From contig NC_082687.1 in the NCBI RefSeq assembly GCF_949987515.2, positions 19,390,148 to 19,454,147 on the forward strand: DNA of 64,000 bases, in the 5' to 3' direction. The stretch comes from Delphinus delphis. Its lineage: Eukaryota; Chordata; Mammalia; Artiodactyla; Delphinidae. The notes under the pieces are model-generated. The model did not search any database and had not been told where the DNA came from. It saw only the letters and a program-made list of their open reading frames with translations. Below, piece after piece: positions 24,321 through 36,121 of the stretch. Positions within the stretch are counted from its first letter, which is position 1; each line of letters begins with the position of its first letter. The translations under genes were made by a program, and so were the position numbers.

Positions 24321-24979
24321 ATACTCTCTCAGTCAATTGTAAGTATACAATATGGTATTGTTCCCTGTAGTCACCACGTTACCTTTAGTCACCATGCTGT
24401 ACATTGCTTAAGTTTTAACTGTCATTTAAATTATGATTATAAATGAGAATTATAATTTAACCTTCATTTAAATCATGATTCTCTTTCCCAGATGTTTTTC
24501 TTAGGATTTCTTAAGTTATATTGCCAGTGTTCTCAGACATTTTCCAATGCTTATGTCACTTTAGTCCCTTGAATTTATCATGATACAGTGGAAAGAGCAC
24601 AGTTTTAATATTTGGAAAGGGTTTTATAGCCAAGCATGTCCCTAGTGTTGTCAGCCATATTGTTTTTTAAACATTGACAATGTAAATTAACACTTTCAAG
24701 ATGCTTATGGGCCCTGCAACAACAACAAAAAAATTTAACTTTATTAACTCTTCTAAGACATATTGGGGATGGTTTTGATTGTAGAAAATTTGGGAAATAT
24801 AAGGAAGAAACATAAAATCCCATTTCAGTGTACTGCCCAGACTTCATCCTGTTTACATATTGGGACATTTTTTTTAACCTGTATGTATATAACATTTTTT
24901 AAAGAAAAATTGGACCTAAAAATAATAAAGAAATAAAACAATAGTTTTTAGGAACATAGGAAAAATTTTTTTTATAGAG

Positions 24980-25150
24980 CTTGATTTGAAGTCAAATAAG
25001 CACAGGATCAAATCCTGGCTCTGTCACTGATGGACCTTCCTCTTTTGCAAGCTATGCAACCTCTCCAATGCCCAGGAGGCATTATTGATGATAACATCAG
25101 TTATTCAGGAGAATGATTGGCTCATAACAGTAATTCAATTAGTATCTCTT
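24980..25150 (+). mobile_element. MIR SINE
   Basis: The core reads 'AATCCTGGCTCTGTCACTGA' near 25011 and is preceded by a 'gaagtcaaataagcacaggatc' type stretch. The 3' part ends with 'ggctcataacagtaattcaattag'. Confidence 0.6.
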
Positions 25151-25254
25151 ATCTTAAAAGAAAAACACTACAGAAATTAAAGTTGGTTTCTCTAGGCACT
25201 TGGGAGTGAGGATATTTGTCAAGAAAGAGTGGACTAATGCCTCTATATTCTTGT

Positions 25255-25375
25255 GTAGGAGTAATTTTCCTTCATTTATTCTGCATCTCCTGTGCTAGGG
25301 TCCAGGGATATACACAAAGTTGGCTCCAGCCCTCAGGGAGTGTATTTAAGTGAAATAGGATGGGACAAGCTGAAT
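25255..25375 (+). mobile_element. L2-like fragment
   Basis: The block 'ttcatttattctgcatctcctgtgctagggtccagggatat' followed by 'ccctcagggagtgta' is typical L2 wording. It is diverged. Confidence 0.45.
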
Positions 25376-26059
25376 AGCTCTGTTTCTTTTTATCTTCACT
25401 GTAATTCAACATCAGGTGACTCAGAACCCCTCAGCCTGCATAGATCTGAATAATTCAGTCATGAGAACCAGTATGCAGGCCGAGCAAGGGCTAAGAGTGT
25501 TTTCTCTGAGTATTCAGGGTGATTCCTGATGCATACCTGCTGTTCCAGAAAGTCACCACTCATTTTAGAATGCAGTCATGAGTACGGTCTCTAGGGACCG
25601 AGTTTTGCAAATTTCAGTCATTCTCATAAGACCTTCCCCAATTTTTGGCTCCCTCTTAAGAAAAAGCTTTTCTTTAGGCTAAATTTTTTTAGCTTAAATA
25701 TGATATATTTTAAAAAATTACATCACTACCGTAAATGAAATATCATCATCACTTGCTGTAAGTAGAAGGGGACCATACAAATAAACAGATTGAAAATCAA
25801 ATAATTTTGAAAACATTGTAGCTAAGGATAAGCTCTGGGCACATGGGTCACTCTGTCTCTGATCGTGTTGGAGTTCATGAACTCACAGGAGCTCCAAACT
25901 GAGACATAGCCCTTGAAGGAGTCAGGATTGGAGAAGTACTCTAAAGGGAATGACTTTCCCTCTGTGACTTGCTGTCACAGTGTCCCAGGAGTTTGCATCC
26001 CACCCACTGGCAAATGCTATCTCGAAAGACAGATTTCACTTTCCATTAGATTGAAAGGA

Positions 26060-26290
26060 AGCTTTATTTAGAGCTGACAGGTGTCAGGCACTATGATAAA
26101 TGCTCCACATACTTCATCTCATTTAATTCTCACAACAACCAGTTTCATAAGTAGTATTATCCAAATGTTACAAGTGGGGGAACCAAGCTCAGAGATGGTA
26201 GTTATTTGCCGAATTTGGACTCATGACAGCCTTACCCCAAAGCTTGGCCTCTTGACCACTGTATGCCTCTCTGAAGTAAACTCATTTCAT
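26060..26290 (-). mobile_element. MIR SINE, antisense
   Basis: The + strand reads 'ggtgtcaggcactatgataaatgc', 'CATTTAATTCTCACAACAAC' near 26121, and then 'ttggactcatgacagccttaccccaaagc'. This is the reverse complement of a MIR. Confidence 0.65.
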
Positions 26291-26981
26291 TCTCACACAA
26301 ACCCATATATACATCCATGTCAGGCAGATATTCCTCCCATGTGAACATTTCCCATTTTTTAATCAATAAAGTAGCCATGTATATAGAAAGTCATCTTAAT
26401 AGAAACATGTACAGCATAGAAGATGATATCGTTACTTATTAGTAGATCCACTTAGAAACGTTCTTTACAAGCGATAGAATAGACAACCACAGTTTCCAAC
26501 CGATAATCATAAAAATTTAGAAAGTTTTGCTACTTTCAAGGTCCTTGGAGATGCATGAAGTGATAGGAAGTGAAATATCTACAATGAAATGCTAGAAAAA
26601 ATGTCTTTAATGAAGGCCGTCAGGGTATTTAAAATAATGAAAGCTGTAATACATATGTGATTAAAATGTATTGTAAAATGCCTGCAGTAGAGTACTTTAA
26701 GAATGCAAGGCTAATAATTTGCATGTGCCTAACGCTTTGCATCCTCAAAGGAATTTTCAAACCCCTGCTAATTGACTCTTAGAAAATTCTTCTAATGTAT
26801 CATTTGCTTTGACTCAATAAGAAATTTAAACAATGATCTTTTAAGCTTTTTAATCAAGGTTATCCTACAAACACTGTGTGAGGAGAAGCAGAAAGTATAC
26901 TTGCCCGTATATCTATCTGTTTTAATTCAGAAGGCTTTGGGGAAGGAAGGGATAGAACCAGAGCTGAAAGCAGTGTTCAGA

Positions 26982-27560
26982 TGTTGTGGTGGACAGAATA
27001 ATGGCACCCCAAAGATATCTACATCCTAATCCTCGAACCTATGAATATGTTATTCACCTGGCAAAAAAAGGATTAAGGTTGAAGATGAAGTTAAAGATCA
27101 CTAACCAGTTTACCTTGAGAGGGGGAGAGTATCATGGATTATCCAGACGGGTTCAGTATATTCACTAGGGTCCTTACACGTGAAGGAGCAAGGCAGCGTG
27201 TCTCTTGCTGCTGGGGACATGTACTGTATTCTGTAACATCTTATGGAAAAACCCGAACGAACTTTTTGGGCAACCCAATAGCATGAGAAGGACTCAGCCC
27301 AATGTTGCTGGCTTGAAGATGGAGGATTGGGGCGAGAGCCAAGAACTGTGGATTGCTTCTAGAAGCTGAAAAATGCAAAAGAATGGATTCTTCTCTGGCC
27401 CTCCAGAAGGAACATAGCCCTGCCTATGTCTTGGTTTTAGCCTAGTGAGACTCATTTCAGACTTCTAACTTCCAGTACTGTAAGATAATAAATTTCTGTG
27501 GCTTTTAAGTCACTAAGTCCGTGGTAATTTTTTACAGCAACACTAGGAAACTAATACAGA
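26982..27560 (+). mobile_element. MLT1-type (MaLR) LTR, sense, interrupted
   Basis: It begins with 'GGTGGACAGAATAATGGCAC' near 26988 and ends with 'CACTAGGAAACTAATACAGA' near 27541. Its AATAAA-type polyadenylation region is near 27488. It is the same class as the antisense copy at 4896-5375. A short foreign segment splits it at 27234-27279. Confidence 0.75.
27234..27279. mobile_element. Mariner-type terminal fragment inside the MLT1 LTR
   Basis: The stretch contains 'CCCGAACGAACTTTTTGGGC' at 27252-27271 and ends in 'caaccca', followed by TA. This is the wording of a mariner-family terminus known from cetartiodactyl genomes. Only one end is present; I see no matching inverted terminus to the left, so the copy is truncated. 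Confidence 0.6.
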
Positions 27561-27919
27561 TTTCTAAACACAGGTGGACTCAACAGGAGCAAAGAATTTC
27601 ATTCTTTGCATGAATACCACAGATAAGACCCTATCCATCAAACATTCATACACCATCAGCCTAGTTAAAACACTGGATGTAACCATGAAAAAATTAGCTG
27701 TTATAAAACATGATATCAGTGTAACCCTTCAGTAGTCATCCTTGGTAAGATAGATACTTATTCATTATTGAAACATCTCTCTGGAATTCACTGTTGTTTT
27801 AATAGAGAAACAGAAAAAGAAAGCTCCGTTATTATTTGTTCCCATCCGATGGTTTTACCAGTTTAATAATCCTTGTTGTTAATGCTGCTGGCCACTGCTG
27901 CTCTTACAGTTTTTACTAG

Positions 27920-28115
27920 TACAGATATGTGAACTTCTGCAAGGTGTTTACTTTTTCAGTGCCTCAGCCACCACAAGTGCAAAATGAGGTAAGAAGAGCA
28001 CTTGTTCACAGGGGTGCAATGAGGTTAAAAGAAATCAGTGCTTGTAAAACACCAGAACAGTCATTGGCACATATTAGGCACTCACTACATTTTGGTAGCC
28101 TTAATTATAATTATA
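27920..28115 (+). mobile_element. MIR SINE
   Basis: The order 'gtgcctcagccaccacaagtgcaaaatgaggta', 'caatgaggttaaaagaaatcagtgcttg' and 'CATTGGCACATATTAGGCAC' near 28063 fits a MIR. Confidence 0.65.
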
Positions 28116-28422
28116 ATTATCATCATCATCGTCATCATCCACTGCCATGCATATCAATGCTGGATACCAGGCCTGAACCCGGCATTCAGATTTAGTATTT
28201 TATCTCTAGGAATTTGGGGTCAGTATCTCCACGTTTTCAGGTAAAGAAAGAGAAATAATTTAACCAAGAAAAAACTTAAACAGGTTGAAGAACTTTAAAA
28301 TGATGGAGTGAGGACTGTTCCTGAAATATTTGGCTAAACTTCTGCTAGGCTTGGTGCTAGATGCCTTCTGCTTTCAATACGTAAAGCTCTGTTCCGTCTC
28401 AACCGCTCAGAGGACAAATATA

Positions 28423-28695
28423 GACATATATAGACATATATATACATATATATACATATACATATATATACATATATATACATATATATATATACATATA
28501 TACATATACATATATATACATATAGACATACACATATACATATATATACATATATATACATATATTATATGTATATATATATACAACTATATATACATAT
28601 AGTTGTCTATATACATATAGACAAATATACATATTTGTCTATACAAATATAGACAAATATAGACAAATATAGACAAATATAGACAAATATAGACT
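28423..28695. repeat. AT-rich microsatellite with inverted and 10-bp repeats
   Basis: The left part (28423-28590) is a mixed (TA)/(CATA) array. Then come inverted segments around 'ACAACTATATATACATATAG' (near 28583) and the palindrome AGACAAAT...ATTTGTCT near 28619. The right part has four perfect 10-mers AGACAAATAT at 28651-28690. Long open frames over this block are low-complexity artefacts. Confidence 0.9.
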
Positions 28696-29993
28696 GAAAG
28701 ACAACTGATTTAGATGGGCACTCCTTGTAAAAGGTCACTAATGTTATTCTATGCTCCCACTTTGTTTTAATATCTGAGAACATGAACCGTTTTTTAACAC
28801 TAGTAGGGAATTATTTTGATGCCATTTTCTCCTAATGATAAAAATTGGGTTGGTGTCAGGCTATTTTGCCATGAAAGGAACCATATGGAATAGTTTTAGG
28901 GGTATTCTCTTGTAAAAGTAAATTGTAGAACATTTGAAAAATAGAGAATAAGATAAGAATAAAATTATAGTTATACCACAGCCCTTCACTAAGAAATAAG
29001 TATTGATGATATTTGCCTGGAATTGTAAGTTCGTGTGTACATATGTGAAAGAGCTCACATTTTATGTATGGTCTTATACTGTTCACAGTGGTTTGCATAC
29101 TGATTCATGATACATTTTCAGATTTTTTTTTATGTCAAACAGACTTTGTAAAAGTTAAATGTTGTTTTGGATGTATACATTGTTCAGTTCTGCATTTTAT
29201 GATACTTAAGGATTTATTGGCACTTTGTTTCCAAGACTGTGTTTCTAATTAACCCTAGGGCAAATAAGATTCTTTAGCCACAGGTCTTAATGAAATACTA
29301 AAATAAACTACCTTGTATTAAGGTAACTTGTAAAGATCCATTTCCTTTTTTTAGTACATAAATCCCATTAAGGGTAGGAATTGTGCTTCATAATCTTTAT
29401 ATTAAAGTCTGAACAATTGTTTTTTATAATAATCATTAAATGATTTTTAAGTAAACATATAAAAAGTATAAATGATTAGGGAATTGATATTGAGGCATTT
29501 TAAATCAACATTATGGTACTTATGGATAATTGTGGTAAGTTATCCTGTTGAATTTCAAAATAGCCGATCTGAAGATCCAAGTGATGAGAGAGAACTATAA
29601 AATGTTAGCGTAGTGAGAATCAGGATCATTGAAGGGTAAGGATGATGTCTTGTTAAATATGACTGTCCAGAGGTACTAAGAATTTCCAATGAAAGAACTG
29701 TATCCTCCAACTGTGTCTATATTTTCAAGTATCTGTTGCTGATTTTCAACTTTGCTTACAATTTTAAGCTATATTAATATATAGGAATTCCTCAAGTTCA
29801 ACTGGTAAAATTTTTAAATACTAATATTATCTTACTCTTACAAGCTCAGAGAAAAAAATATAAGGGAAAATTCAGTATTTGAATAGCTTTTTCTCTACAC
29901 TATATTTAAGTGTAAGTAATTAAGCAACCAGATTCAGTACATAAAATAGATTACTAAAATTGTTTAAGAATAAATGTAAAACATTTATTTTCA

Positions 29994-30687
29994 TATATTC
30001 TTCTTTTTTTAAGTCTTTATTGGAGTATAATTGCTTTACAATGGTGTGTTAGTTTCTGCTTTATAACAAAGTGAATCAGTTATTCATATACATATGTTCC
30101 CGTATCTCTTCCCTCCCTCCCACCCTCCATATCCCACCCCTCCAGGAGGTCACATAGCACCGAGCTGATCTCCCTGTGCTATGCGGCTGCTTCCCACTAG
30201 CCATATACCTTACGTTTGTTAGTGTATATATATCCATGCCTCTCTCTCCCTTTGTCACAGCTTACCCTTCCCCCTCTGCATATCCTCAAGTCCGTTCTGC
30301 AGTAGGTCTGTGTCTTTATTCCTGTCTTAGCCCTAGGCTCTTCATGACATTTTTTTTTTCTTAAATTCCACATATATGCGTTAGCATACGGTACTTGTCT
30401 TTCTCTTTCTGACTTACTTCACTCTGTATGACAGACTCTAGGTCCATCCACCTCATTACAAATAGCTCAATTTTGTTTCTTTTTATGGCTGAGTAATATT
30501 CCATTGTATATATGTGCCACATCTTCTTTATCCATTCATCTGATGATGGACACTTAGGTTGTTTCCATCTCCGGGCTATTGTAAATAGAGCTGCAATGAA
30601 CATTTTGGTACATGACTCTTTTTGAATTACGGTTTTCTCAGGGTATATGCCCAGTAGTGGGATTGTTGGGTCATATGGTATATTCTT
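29994..30687 (-). mobile_element. L1 3' end, antisense, with target duplication
   Basis: The + strand starts with a T run and 'TTGGAGTATAATTGCTTTAC' near 30019 and ends with 'GTGGGATTGTTGGGTCATAT' near 30657. It is the reverse complement of the last about 670 bp of a 5'-truncated L1. A 9-bp duplication, TATATTCTT, flanks it at 29994-30002 and 30679-30687. Confidence 0.85.
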
Positions 30688-31583
30688 GACATAGCTCTGT
30701 GTTTAAAACTTTTATATTATATAGAGCTTCAGTTTTTGATGGACAGTATCCTTATACATTTTAATAAGAGAGAAGGAATATAGAAAAAATTGTAATAATT
30801 CTTCCCAGTTCTTCATTTTCTAAAATCATCTTTCCTTGTCTAGTAGTTTACATTTTTATGAGAATTTCTACGTAGATCTTATTATATTATACACTTCTAA
30901 ATGTTGAATATTAATGAAAGCAGTCCCATCAGGAATTCTCAATGCTTCATTATTTCAGTTCAGAAAAGAGTTTGGAATTCAATCTTGTACAAAATGTTAG
31001 CCATAGGTAAAGTAATTGAACATTAATTTTTTAAACGTTAGCTTTTGTAACCTGGTTAGTCCCTGAGTTCTAGGCTGTTAATTTTCCTAATATGACACCT
31101 GGTACGTGAGAATTAATAACAGTAAAATAACAATTTTTATAAAAGTATGAAGTAGAATACTCATAAAATTGCTTTTACTTAACCACACATTATATTATAA
31201 AATCTGCCCCCATCACTATCTATATTACTTTTTATAGTTTTGGATAAACATCATAAACACAATGTTCATTTCAGAATTGCAATCTAAATTTTAGATACGT
31301 AATTTCAAATATTGTATTCTTTGGAAATAAGTGATTTGGCCCTCATATGACAAAAATCATTTTGGTAAAATAAGACAGATTTTGAGCAAACAAGTTAATG
31401 ATTTTAGTGAATTGAATTATGCACATGCATTTAGTTCCTTAGTAAATAACATTATAAGCCACTTGGATTTTTTTTTTCCTCATTAGGAAAGACTAAAATC
31501 TTCATTTTCTTTTTTTACATCAGCAAAACTTGAGTTGTAAGTATCAAGTATGGTACTAGAAATACTAACAGCATAAAAATGAC

Positions 31584-31740
31584 TCTAGAGCAATTTTCAA
31601 ACTCGAGTAGACATAAGAATTTCCCCAGTGTTTAGCTGCACAATGGATGATTCTTCCCTTGGTACCAATCCCAGGAAATAATGATTTTATCAAACTCCCA
31701 AAGTAGTTCTGAGGCAAGTAGGCCTTTGACCACATGATGA
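31584..31740 (+). mobile_element. MER5-like hAT fragment
   Basis: The start 'gagcaattttcaaactcgagtagacataagaatt' resembles the left end of the common MER5 hAT element ('ttctcaaact...cataagaatc'). It is diverged and the right end is poorly defined. Confidence 0.35.
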
Positions 31741-32739
31741 GAAAAGAATGAAGTTGCAATGGGGCAGTGTGGCTGTTATTAAGTGCTGTAATGGAGTTGA
31801 GGACTTCTATAGAGGCACCCAGTATTTTGATCACTTGCAATTGTTTGGTCTCTACCCAGAACTCATGATTACTGCGAGCATGTGCCCCAATAGACCTTGG
31901 ATTGCTTCCGCAAGTGGTAGGAGACATACTTTGCTCTGTCTCCTATTTCCCTTCTGGTCAAGAATGGTCACAGGAGGATGCAGACATCAGGAAAGGGTGG
32001 GGGATTATATGCTTGCTGGTATTGCTTTCAACGAATGAGCAGAACTTCATTCTCTTCTTTGTTTCAGTATGTCCATGTATTCTAGTTTTCTAGCCATTTC
32101 TAAGATATTTTACAATGCCCACAGAAAAATGTGAATTTTAAGATAAACTTTCCACAGAGGGTTTTGCTAAAGGTATGTTCTTACTCAGTTATATTCTTAT
32201 ATTGTGACCTCATATGTAATTCTGCACATAATAAAACTGTTGAGAGACATTATTGTCTTTCTGATAAACACTTGCCAGTATAATTAAGTTGCACGATTGC
32301 ACTAAAGATTGAGAACATGGAGTGTATTTACTGTGTCCTTGGTTTATATACTTCAGTAATAGTGACAAAAACGCATTCGTTTTCGTGAAAGGAATTCAGA
32401 AAGAAAATTATAAACTATTTGGTCATTGCTCTCAAGCCATGATTAGCCATGGCTACTTAATCATGCTCTTTTTTCCTACCATTGCCACCATCTTGTGTTT
32501 TGTAAAGAAGAGGTAGAGATGGGAAGTGAGGGAGACAAAGAAACAAGGGAATGCCAACACAGTTTTCTCCTGCTCAGAACTAGGACAGCAAAATTAGATT
32601 TGCCAGTGAAACTAAAGTCAATTCTCTTTTTAATCTGATCAACTGATCATGTGCTTCTGTCCACTGAAAAGCCCAAGGAAAGGACCGCAGTTTTATTTCA
32701 TTTTCTCAATAACATTGCCTGCAGTGTGCTTTGATACCC

Positions 32740-32860
32740 AAACCAGAGTTGGCAGTAGATGATGGGGATTTAAGCCCGCCTCTGTGACCTACCATTGGTG
32801 TGACCTTGGGCAACTCTCTCAAACTTTCTAACTTGTGTCTTCTCGAGTATAAAATTTTGT
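32740..32860 (+). mobile_element. MIR core fragment
   Basis: The stretch 'CATTGGTGTGACCTTGGGCA' near 32793 with 'actctctcaaactttctaac' is the MIR core. Confidence 0.6.
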
Positions 32861-33021
32861 TTTTGACTTATATTGAGTTAAAATACTTTTCTTAAAACTG
32901 TAACACTCTGAATAGCAAAAAACATATCGTAATATTCATGTGAATGTACTTTGTATATTATTACAATTGAATGGGATTTCAGTGTATGTTACTTTGAAAT
33001 GTGGCACATTTACAATCAAGT

Positions 33022-33940
33022 GTTGTTACCTGATTAGTTGCGAGGCTCCCCTGTAGCTGCATTGAAGCCCCTCTGGCTTGGGTCAGCGAATTCTTTCCTG
33101 CTCGGGCTCCAGCTGCCAATAACGAAACTGAGTTTGGTGCGAGCAGGACACGCTTTTATTCAATGGCTTGAATGGGAATGGAGAAGGAGAGCTCATGCTC
33201 TAAAGGCACCTTCTCCCCTTTAGAAAGAGGGGAGGGGAGTCAGGGAATTTTAAGGGGTAGGAGGCAGACAGGTCATCAGGGCTTTAGAAAAGGGGCCGAG
33301 ATTTCCTGGGGGTAGCTGGGGGCCGCTGGGCACGCACAGGCTTCCAAGTTACTTCCGTGTGTAAACACGGCATCCATTGTGCCTGGCAGAGCACAAATCC
33401 CTCCTTTGGGCAGAGATTGTAGCATGGTAATGAAGCAAAGGTAACTTTCAGACACCTTCAGGTTCCATCTGTGCAGGCGCGGCCCTGTGGTCAAGTCAGA
33501 GCTGGTTCCGGGTGGTTGACCACTGTCTATCTCTCAAAGCATATGTCTCTCAACGTACAGCTGCAAAACATCTCTGCCAGACACCAGGTACTTTTGAAAC
33601 AAACACAGAGGTAAATCAGGGAAAGTGTCCTTTAGCTCTCAGGGGTTGGTATGGAAACAGGGAGATAAATCAAGGCTAGGAAAGCAGTGACTTTCAGCCT
33701 GCTTTGCCCACTATATTGAATCTAGCCAGTTCAGTCTGGTTTTGTCACTGGTCTTTGTGGCATCCTGTTGATAAAACACAGCTAGACTGTATGGTTAAAA
33801 ACAGTTTCTGCGCTTGGGGGCTGGGCTGCTTAGCATGGGTGACAAAGCCACTTTTCAGTAAAAAACGTCAGGGACTTGTATCGAGGATGGAGGTGGGGAT
33901 GGAACAATAAATATCCTTCTTCAATGCTTAAGTTGTTACG
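33022..33940 (-). mobile_element. LTR-like block, antisense (candidate)
   Basis: This GC-richer block stands out from its flanks, mainly at 33040-33520. On the minus strand it has AATAAAAG (33153-33160), followed by about 120 bp and an end in '...CTCGCA', which resembles an R-U5 region of a retroviral LTR. The 8-mer GTTGTTAC occurs at both sides (33022-33029 and 33932-33939), but clean TG...CA ends next to it are not visible. No retroviral gene is present. It may instead be part of an older composite. Confidence 0.4.
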
Positions 33941-35196
33941 CAACTGAGAAATAAGACAAAAAGAATAAAGCAGAGGGGAAATCGAATGTTGTCTTTATTA
34001 TTGATAAAATTTGCATTGGCTAATGTGGTGTATATCTAACTTGCTTTTGTCTAAGCCACAAAGAATGTAAGGATATCACTGCATGGAAAAAAAGTAACTT
34101 GTAGTCTCATGTTTCCAAGATATATTTTCTTAATTAGTAACCTAGTTAGGGTTAATGAAATGAGCATATTCTTTTCTACTCTTTCTTCTTTTACTCAAAG
34201 TAGATCCATAGTTCAGGCCTTTTCTTCAAAGCAAGTGGATAGTTAGAGATACTGCCCAAAGTTCTGCCACCTGGGAGAATTTCCTTTCACCATTCTCTTC
34301 CAGGGACGACCATGGGTTCCAGGGTTGTAATGCAGCAACCATTCACTTTGGCCTAGTGCCAATATATTTTCAGACCCAAGGCACGTAGTATTTGGTTTTG
34401 TTTACTATTTTGGGGTTTAACAGTTCCAGAGACATATTTTTTCCCTTCCTCCCAAAATATCCTCATTCTCTGTAAGGATTCTGCCATTTGCTATGTATAC
34501 GTATTGCCACATACATTCCAGGCTTTAAAAACCCACAGGATATCTCTGTGGGCCCACTGGAACCATGATTAGATACACCCCCAAGGCAAGAAGTTATTTA
34601 TCATTACACCTGACTTCCATAAATTCCCTTTTACCAATGTGCTATTGGGCATTTTGGGTCCACGAAAATGGTAGTATACATGGCTGCAGGTCTCTGGGGA
34701 ATGCTTGGGAGAAGATATGTTGTATACATGTTTAGCAGCACAGAAGAAGAAGAATCCTTTCTCAAAGGGACTTGGTCTTGCCTAAGTTAATGGGCTCTGA
34801 GTCTATAAGCCAGACAGGAGGCTGTGAATCTCCACTGTTGTAACTTAAGTCAGTTTCTGCACTCAAACCTAGAATTGTTTTGTTTATAAAGGTGAAATCG
34901 AACCTTCATAGGCTATGCAGATATTTCATTCCTAAGGACCCTCAGATCAATTAGTTACCATAACAGATCCCTGCAGTGAAAAACACTTTGATTACTTAAA
35001 TTGCCTGTGATAATGAAGTGCTGCCATTTATCCTCTACCAACCCAGACTTCATTATTCCCCCACTGACATCAAAAAGTTCAATCTGGAGGTCCGGTTCTC
35101 ATCATTGTCTCCAGGCTACAGAGGACAGACAGTACAGAGCTTCTCATGATTGAATTTCTTAATGCTTAGTGAAGGGGATGTCGGAATACTCTAGGG

Positions 35197-35529
35197 CAAG
35201 GGTCAGCAAACTATAGCCAACAAGCAGAATCCAGCTGGTGGCGCCTTTGTGTACAGCCTGTAAGCTAAGAATAGTTTTTACATTTTAAAGAGTTAAAAGA
35301 AAAAGAAGAGGAGGAGAAGAAAAAGAATGAAGAAAAGAAGGAAGGAAGAGAGGGAGAAAGATAAAGAGAGAGAAAAGGTGAGAGAAGAAAGAAAGAAAGG
35401 AAGGAAGAAAGAAAGAAAGAAAGGGAGAAAAGAAAGGGACAAAGAAAGAAAGTGAAGATATCCTATGTGGCCCACAAAGCCTAAAGTATTTATTTTCTAG
35501 CCCTTTACAGAAAAAATTTGCCTCCTTGA
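35197..35529. mobile_element. hAT-type MITE split by a purine microsatellite
   Basis: The left end has 'CAAGGGTCAGCAAACTATAG' near 35197. The right end has 'TGGCCCACAAAGCCTAAAGT' near 35467, then 'gccctttacagaaaaaatttgcc'. These are the two ends of a common non-autonomous hAT-type MER element. The middle is replaced by a GAAA/GGAA tract. Confidence 0.7.
35298..35455 (+). repeat. Polypurine (GAAA/GGAA)n tract
   Basis: About 158 bp are almost purely A and G on the + strand, with runs of GAAA and GGAA. Such a tract is prone to length change and to triplex formation. It lies inside the MITE at 35197-35529. Confidence 0.9.
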
Positions 35530-36041
35530 CCTCTTTTCACCATCATGGTAGGCAAGTTCTAGCATTGTAATCACATTGATTGTAGGCCATTACGGAGTCC
35601 AAGCTTTAATTATACATTCTATCGACTGTTAATGCCACTCAGGTACTTGAGGTAACACATTACATTCTGACTCCTTTATGAGTATAACCATATTGACGAG
35701 TTCAGTTGGATTCAATCCTCTGTTTTGCCCTCCTTGGTCTAATAACTCTTAAAATCCATGCCATACATACTTTCCAGACTCATGCTGATATATATTGGCA
35801 AGGCCCTGTAATAATTTCTGTGTTTGAAATAGTTTCTCTAGAATATTCCTTTCACTTATGGGATCTAACTTTGGTTATTGATAATAAAGGCAATCAGTGA
35901 GGGATGCTGGCATGGTTACTGAGAAAAGTTGACATAGCTTGTAAGGCAATTGCCTCCAGTGAGGTTCCTGAAAACTTTTAATTTTATTTTGTTTTTGTGT
36001 ATTTGTTTTTACAAGGACTACAGGTTCACTTGGTTAAAAAA

Positions 36042-36121
36042 GATCCAGGGACATTTGGATCCATATCCAAATGGATCCAGGGACATTTGGATCCAGGGAC
36101 ATTTGGATCCATATCCAAATC
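36042..36121. repeat. 16-bp minisatellite, A-B-A-A-B order
   Basis: There are five consecutive 16-bp units. Unit A is GATCCAGGGACATTTG (36042-36057, 36074-36089, 36090-36105). Unit B is GATCCATATCCAAATG (36058-36073 and, with one change, 36106-36121). A and B share GATCCA. The end of each A unit, ATTTGGAT, pairs with ATCCAAAT in unit B, so the array can fold into hairpins. Confidence 0.95.

Noticed and set aside
28330..28632. Open frames rich in Tyr/Ile on both strands
   Set aside because: They are translations of the (TA)/(CATA) microsatellite.
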